In this document: piece after piece, positions 62,007-64,000 of the stretch
Position numbering within the stretch: the stretch's first letter is position 1
Layout of the letters: each line of letters begins with the position of its first letter
From: Pelobacter sp.
Lineage (GTDB): Bacteria > Desulfobacterota > Desulfuromonadia > Geobacterales > Pseudopelobacteraceae
Length of the DNA stretch: 64,000 nucleotides
Assembly (NCBI GenBank): GCA_030824515.1
Contig: JAVBXN010000026.1
Coordinates: 1-64,000 of the forward strand
Direction: 5' to 3'
Translations under genes and position numbers: made by a program
The notes under the pieces: model-generated
Told to the model about the DNA's origin: nothing
Databases searched by the model: none
Seen by the model: only the letters and a program-made list of their open reading frames with translations

Positions 62007-63644
62007 ATGAACCCTCAACGTTTCATCAACATCGCCGCTCACCTGCCGGAGATGGCCCGCCTGCAGCCCGATACCACGGCCATCATCTTTCCCAAGGGCA
62101 ATATTCGCCTCTCCTTTAGCGAGCTGAATGCGCTCTCCGACCGCATCGCCCACGGTCTGGTCAGAAACGGCATCGGCCGGGGGGTGCGCAGCGTGCTGAT
62201 GGTGCCCCCCGGCCCTGATCTTTTCGCGCTGACCTTTGCCCTTTTCAAGACCGGAGCGATTCCGGTCCTGATCGATCCCGGCCTGGGTATCAAAAACCTG
62301 AAGGCCTGTCTGGCGGAAGCCGAGCCGCAGGCCTTCATCGGTGTCCCCAAGGCCCACGTCGCACGGGTTCTGTTCGGTTGGGGCAAGAGCACTCTCAAGA
62401 CGCATGTCACAGTCGGACGGCGCCTGTTCTGGGGGGGGACGACCCTGGACAGCCTGCTTAGGCACGACGAAGTGAACATCTCCTTTTCTGCCGCTCCGAC
62501 CGACCGCGACGATACCGCCGCGATCCTCTTCACCAGCGGCAGTACCGGCCCTCCCAAGGGGGCGGTCTACAGCCACGGCAACTTCGCGGCCCAGGTCGAG
62601 GCGCTGCGTGCGGTCTACGACATCAGGCCGGGCGAAATCGACCTGCCCACCTTCCCTCTGTTCGCGCTGTTTGCGCCGGCCCTCGGCATGACCGCGGTAA
62701 TCCCGGAGATGGACTTCACCCGTCCCGGTTCGGTGGATCCTGAAAAGATCATCTCCGCCATTACGACCCATGGCGTTACGACCATGTTCGGCTCGCCGGC
62801 CTTGATCAACCGGGTCGGACGTTACGGCGCCGAACAGGGCATCAAGCTGCCCACGCTCAAGCGGGTGATCTCGGCCGGAGCGCCGGTGCCGGCCGCGGTA
62901 CTGGAGCGCTTCACGCGCATGCTGCCGCCCGATGCGGAAATTTTCACCCCCTATGGCGCCACCGAGGCGTTGCCGGTCTGCTCCATCGGCAGCAACGAGA
63001 TCCTTGGTGAAACACGTGCGATCACCGATGCCGGAGGCGGCGTCTGTATCGGCCGCCCGGTGCCGGGCATCCGGGTGGAAGTAATCGAAATCAGCGACGA
63101 GGCAATTTTGCTCTGGAAGGATTCACTGCGGGTTCCGCCCGGCAAGATCGGCGAGATTGTAGTGCAGGGGGAACAGGTGACGCGCGGTTACCACAATCGC
63201 CCCGAAGCCAACCGGCTCTCCAAGATCACCGACCCGGCCGGCGGCTTTCTGCACCGCATGGGGGATCTGGGTGGCTTCGACGACAAGGGGCGGCTCTGGT
63301 TCTGCGGACGCAAGTCCCACCGGGTCGAAACCCAGGATGGACCGCTCTTCACGATCCCGGTGGAGGGGGTCTTCAATACCCACCCGGCGGTATTCCGCAC
63401 CGCGCTGGTGGGAGTCGGAACAGCGGGCAGCCAGCGGCCGGTGCTGTGCGTCGAGCTGGAAAAGGGCAGCAGCGCTGATCAGGAGCAGATCAGGAAAGAA
63501 CTGCTGGATATCGCCAGGGCCCACGTTCACACCCTGGGCATCGACACCTTCCTGTTTCATCCGGCCTTCCCGGTCGATATCCGCCACAACGCCAAGATTT
63601 TCCGTGAGAAGCTGGCGATATGGGCAAAAGGGAAACTGTCATGA
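62007..63644 (+). CDS. oleC: Beta-lactone synthetase-type AMP ligase, olefin synthesis
   Basis: A 545-residue ANL-superfamily enzyme. The AMP-binding motif ILFTSGSTGPPKGAVYSHGNF lies near residue 172, with YGATEALPVCS near 315 and the GDLGGFDDKGRLWFCGRKSHRV hinge region near 415. The N-terminus (RFINIAAHLPEMARLQPDTTAIIFPKG) and overall pattern are those of OleC, which turns a beta-hydroxy acid into a beta-lactone, later decarboxylated to a long-chain olefin. Its stop overlaps the next gene, an OleD-like reductase, as ATGA. oleA and oleB are not in the window. The pairing with OleD supports the OleC call over other AMP ligases. Confidence 0.88.
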   Translation: MNPQRFINIAAHLPEMARLQPDTTAIIFPKGNIRLSFSELNALSDRIAHGLVRNGIGRGVRSVLMVPPGPDLFALTFALFKTGAIPVLIDPGLGIKNLKACLAEAEPQAFIGVPKAHVARVLFGWGKSTLKTHVTVGRRLFWGGTTLDSLLRHDEVNISFSAAPTDRDDTAAILFTSGSTGPPKGAVYSHGNFAAQVEALRAVYDIRPGEIDLPTFPLFALFAPALGMTAVIPEMDFTRPGSVDPEKIISAITTHGVTTMFGSPALINRVGRYGAEQGIKLPTLKRVISAGAPVPAAVLERFTRMLPPDAEIFTPYGATEALPVCSIGSNEILGETRAITDAGGGVCIGRPVPGIRVEVIEISDEAILLWKDSLRVPPGKIGEIVVQGEQVTRGYHNRPEANRLSKITDPAGGFLHRMGDLGGFDDKGRLWFCGRKSHRVETQDGPLFTIPVEGVFNTHPAVFRTALVGVGTAGSQRPVLCVELEKGSSADQEQIRKELLDIARAHVHTLGIDTFLFHPAFPVDIRHNAKIFREKLAIWAKGKLS

Positions 63645-64000
63645 AAGCGTTGGTGACCGGTGGAGGCGGCTTCCTGGGCGGTACAATAGTGCGCATGCTG
63701 CGTGAGCGGGGCGACCAGGTCAGGAGCTTTTCGCGCGGCGCGCATCCGACCCTGGCCGCTCTGGGCGTGGAGCAGATCCGCGGCGACCTGTCAAAACGCG
63801 AGCTGCTGATCAAGGCGGCCGAGGGATGCGACATAATCTTCCACGTCGCGGCCAAGGCCGGCATCTGGGGCAATTACGATGATTTTTACAGCGCCAATGT
63901 GACCGGCACGGTCAACGTGCTGGCCGCCTGCCGGGCCAACGGCATCAGCCGGCTGGTCTACACCGGTTCCCCAAGCGTGGTCTTCGACGGACGGGACGTG
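63641..64000 (+). CDS. oleD: OleD-like 2-alkyl-3-ketoalkanoate reductase, cut by the window end
   Basis: The first 120 residues are present. They start MKALVTGGGGFLGGTIVRMLRERGDQVRSFSRG, the NAD(P)-binding GxxGFLG motif of short-chain epimerase/3-beta-hydroxysteroid dehydrogenase-type proteins, followed by GDLSKRELLIKAAEGCDIIFHVAAKAGIWGNYDDFYSANVTGTVNVLAACRANG, the OleD-like block. OleD reduces the beta-keto acid made by OleA before OleC acts. The catalytic Tyr-Lys pair lies beyond the window. Confidence 0.88.
   Translation, partial: MKALVTGGGGFLGGTIVRMLRERGDQVRSFSRGAHPTLAALGVEQIRGDLSKRELLIKAAEGCDIIFHVAAKAGIWGNYDDFYSANVTGTVNVLAACRANGISRLVYTGSPSVVFDGRDV

Overview
The window looks like a chromosome segment from a Geobacter-type bacterium (Geobacteraceae/Desulfuromonadales). 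The reasons are the very high density of multiheme c-type cytochromes, close homologues of the nanowire cytochrome OmcS, GEMM-class cyclic-dinucleotide riboswitches in front of cytochrome genes, CX4CH/CXXCH cytochromes typical of that family, and housekeeping neighbours such as hisZ-purA and glnE-mtnA.

Region 1 (1-1.4 kb) is AT-rich and carries the 3' end of an unknown gene overlapped by a lipoprotein gene. Region 2 (1.6-19.5 kb) is an extracellular electron transfer locus: an NHL-repeat protein, a GEMM riboswitch whose key base predicts 3',3'-cGAMP selectivity, omcS, a second six-heme OmcS/OmcT-like gene, a YVTN-propeller lipoprotein, a 762-residue outer-membrane barrel, two CsgG/LpoB-like lipoproteins, a SurA/PpiC-type isomerase, 26-heme and 16-heme cytochromes, another NHL protein, a third OmcS paralogue and a small lipoprotein. 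Region 3 (19.5-29.8 kb) holds five-heme CX4CH/CXXCH proteins, some fused to a shared small module and one split from it, a four-heme cytochrome, a second GEMM riboswitch preceding a 44-codon leader ORF, and a 1926-residue protein with 22 heme motifs followed by LamG-like, fibronectin-like and DNRLRE-like domains.

Region 4 (29.8-36.3 kb) is accessory DNA downstream of a tRNA-Glu gene. Four same-orientation copies of the tRNA 3' end plus its terminator hairpin split it into modules: a J-domain-like protein, a PAS histidine kinase and a bacteriohemerythrin; a membrane histidine kinase; and a HigBA-like toxin-antitoxin pair. The hemerythrin gene has its own third GEMM riboswitch plus intrinsic terminator.

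Region 5 (36.4-64 kb) is mostly core genome: metX under a SAM-I riboswitch, hisZ-purA, a GH13 glycosidase with an outer-membrane protein, a TPR protein, an HDOD protein, def-fmt-DUF116, mtnA-glnE, miaA-hfq, an AI-2E family permease, a DUF512 radical-SAM protein and oleC-oleD (cut by the window end). Just downstream of glnE lies a gene that conventional ORF calling misses: an AhpD/CMD-like protein with an in-frame UGA in a CPTU motif, followed by a hairpin with a GGUC loop. It is a strong selenoprotein candidate.

All assignments come from reading the sequence and remembered family features; no database search was run.
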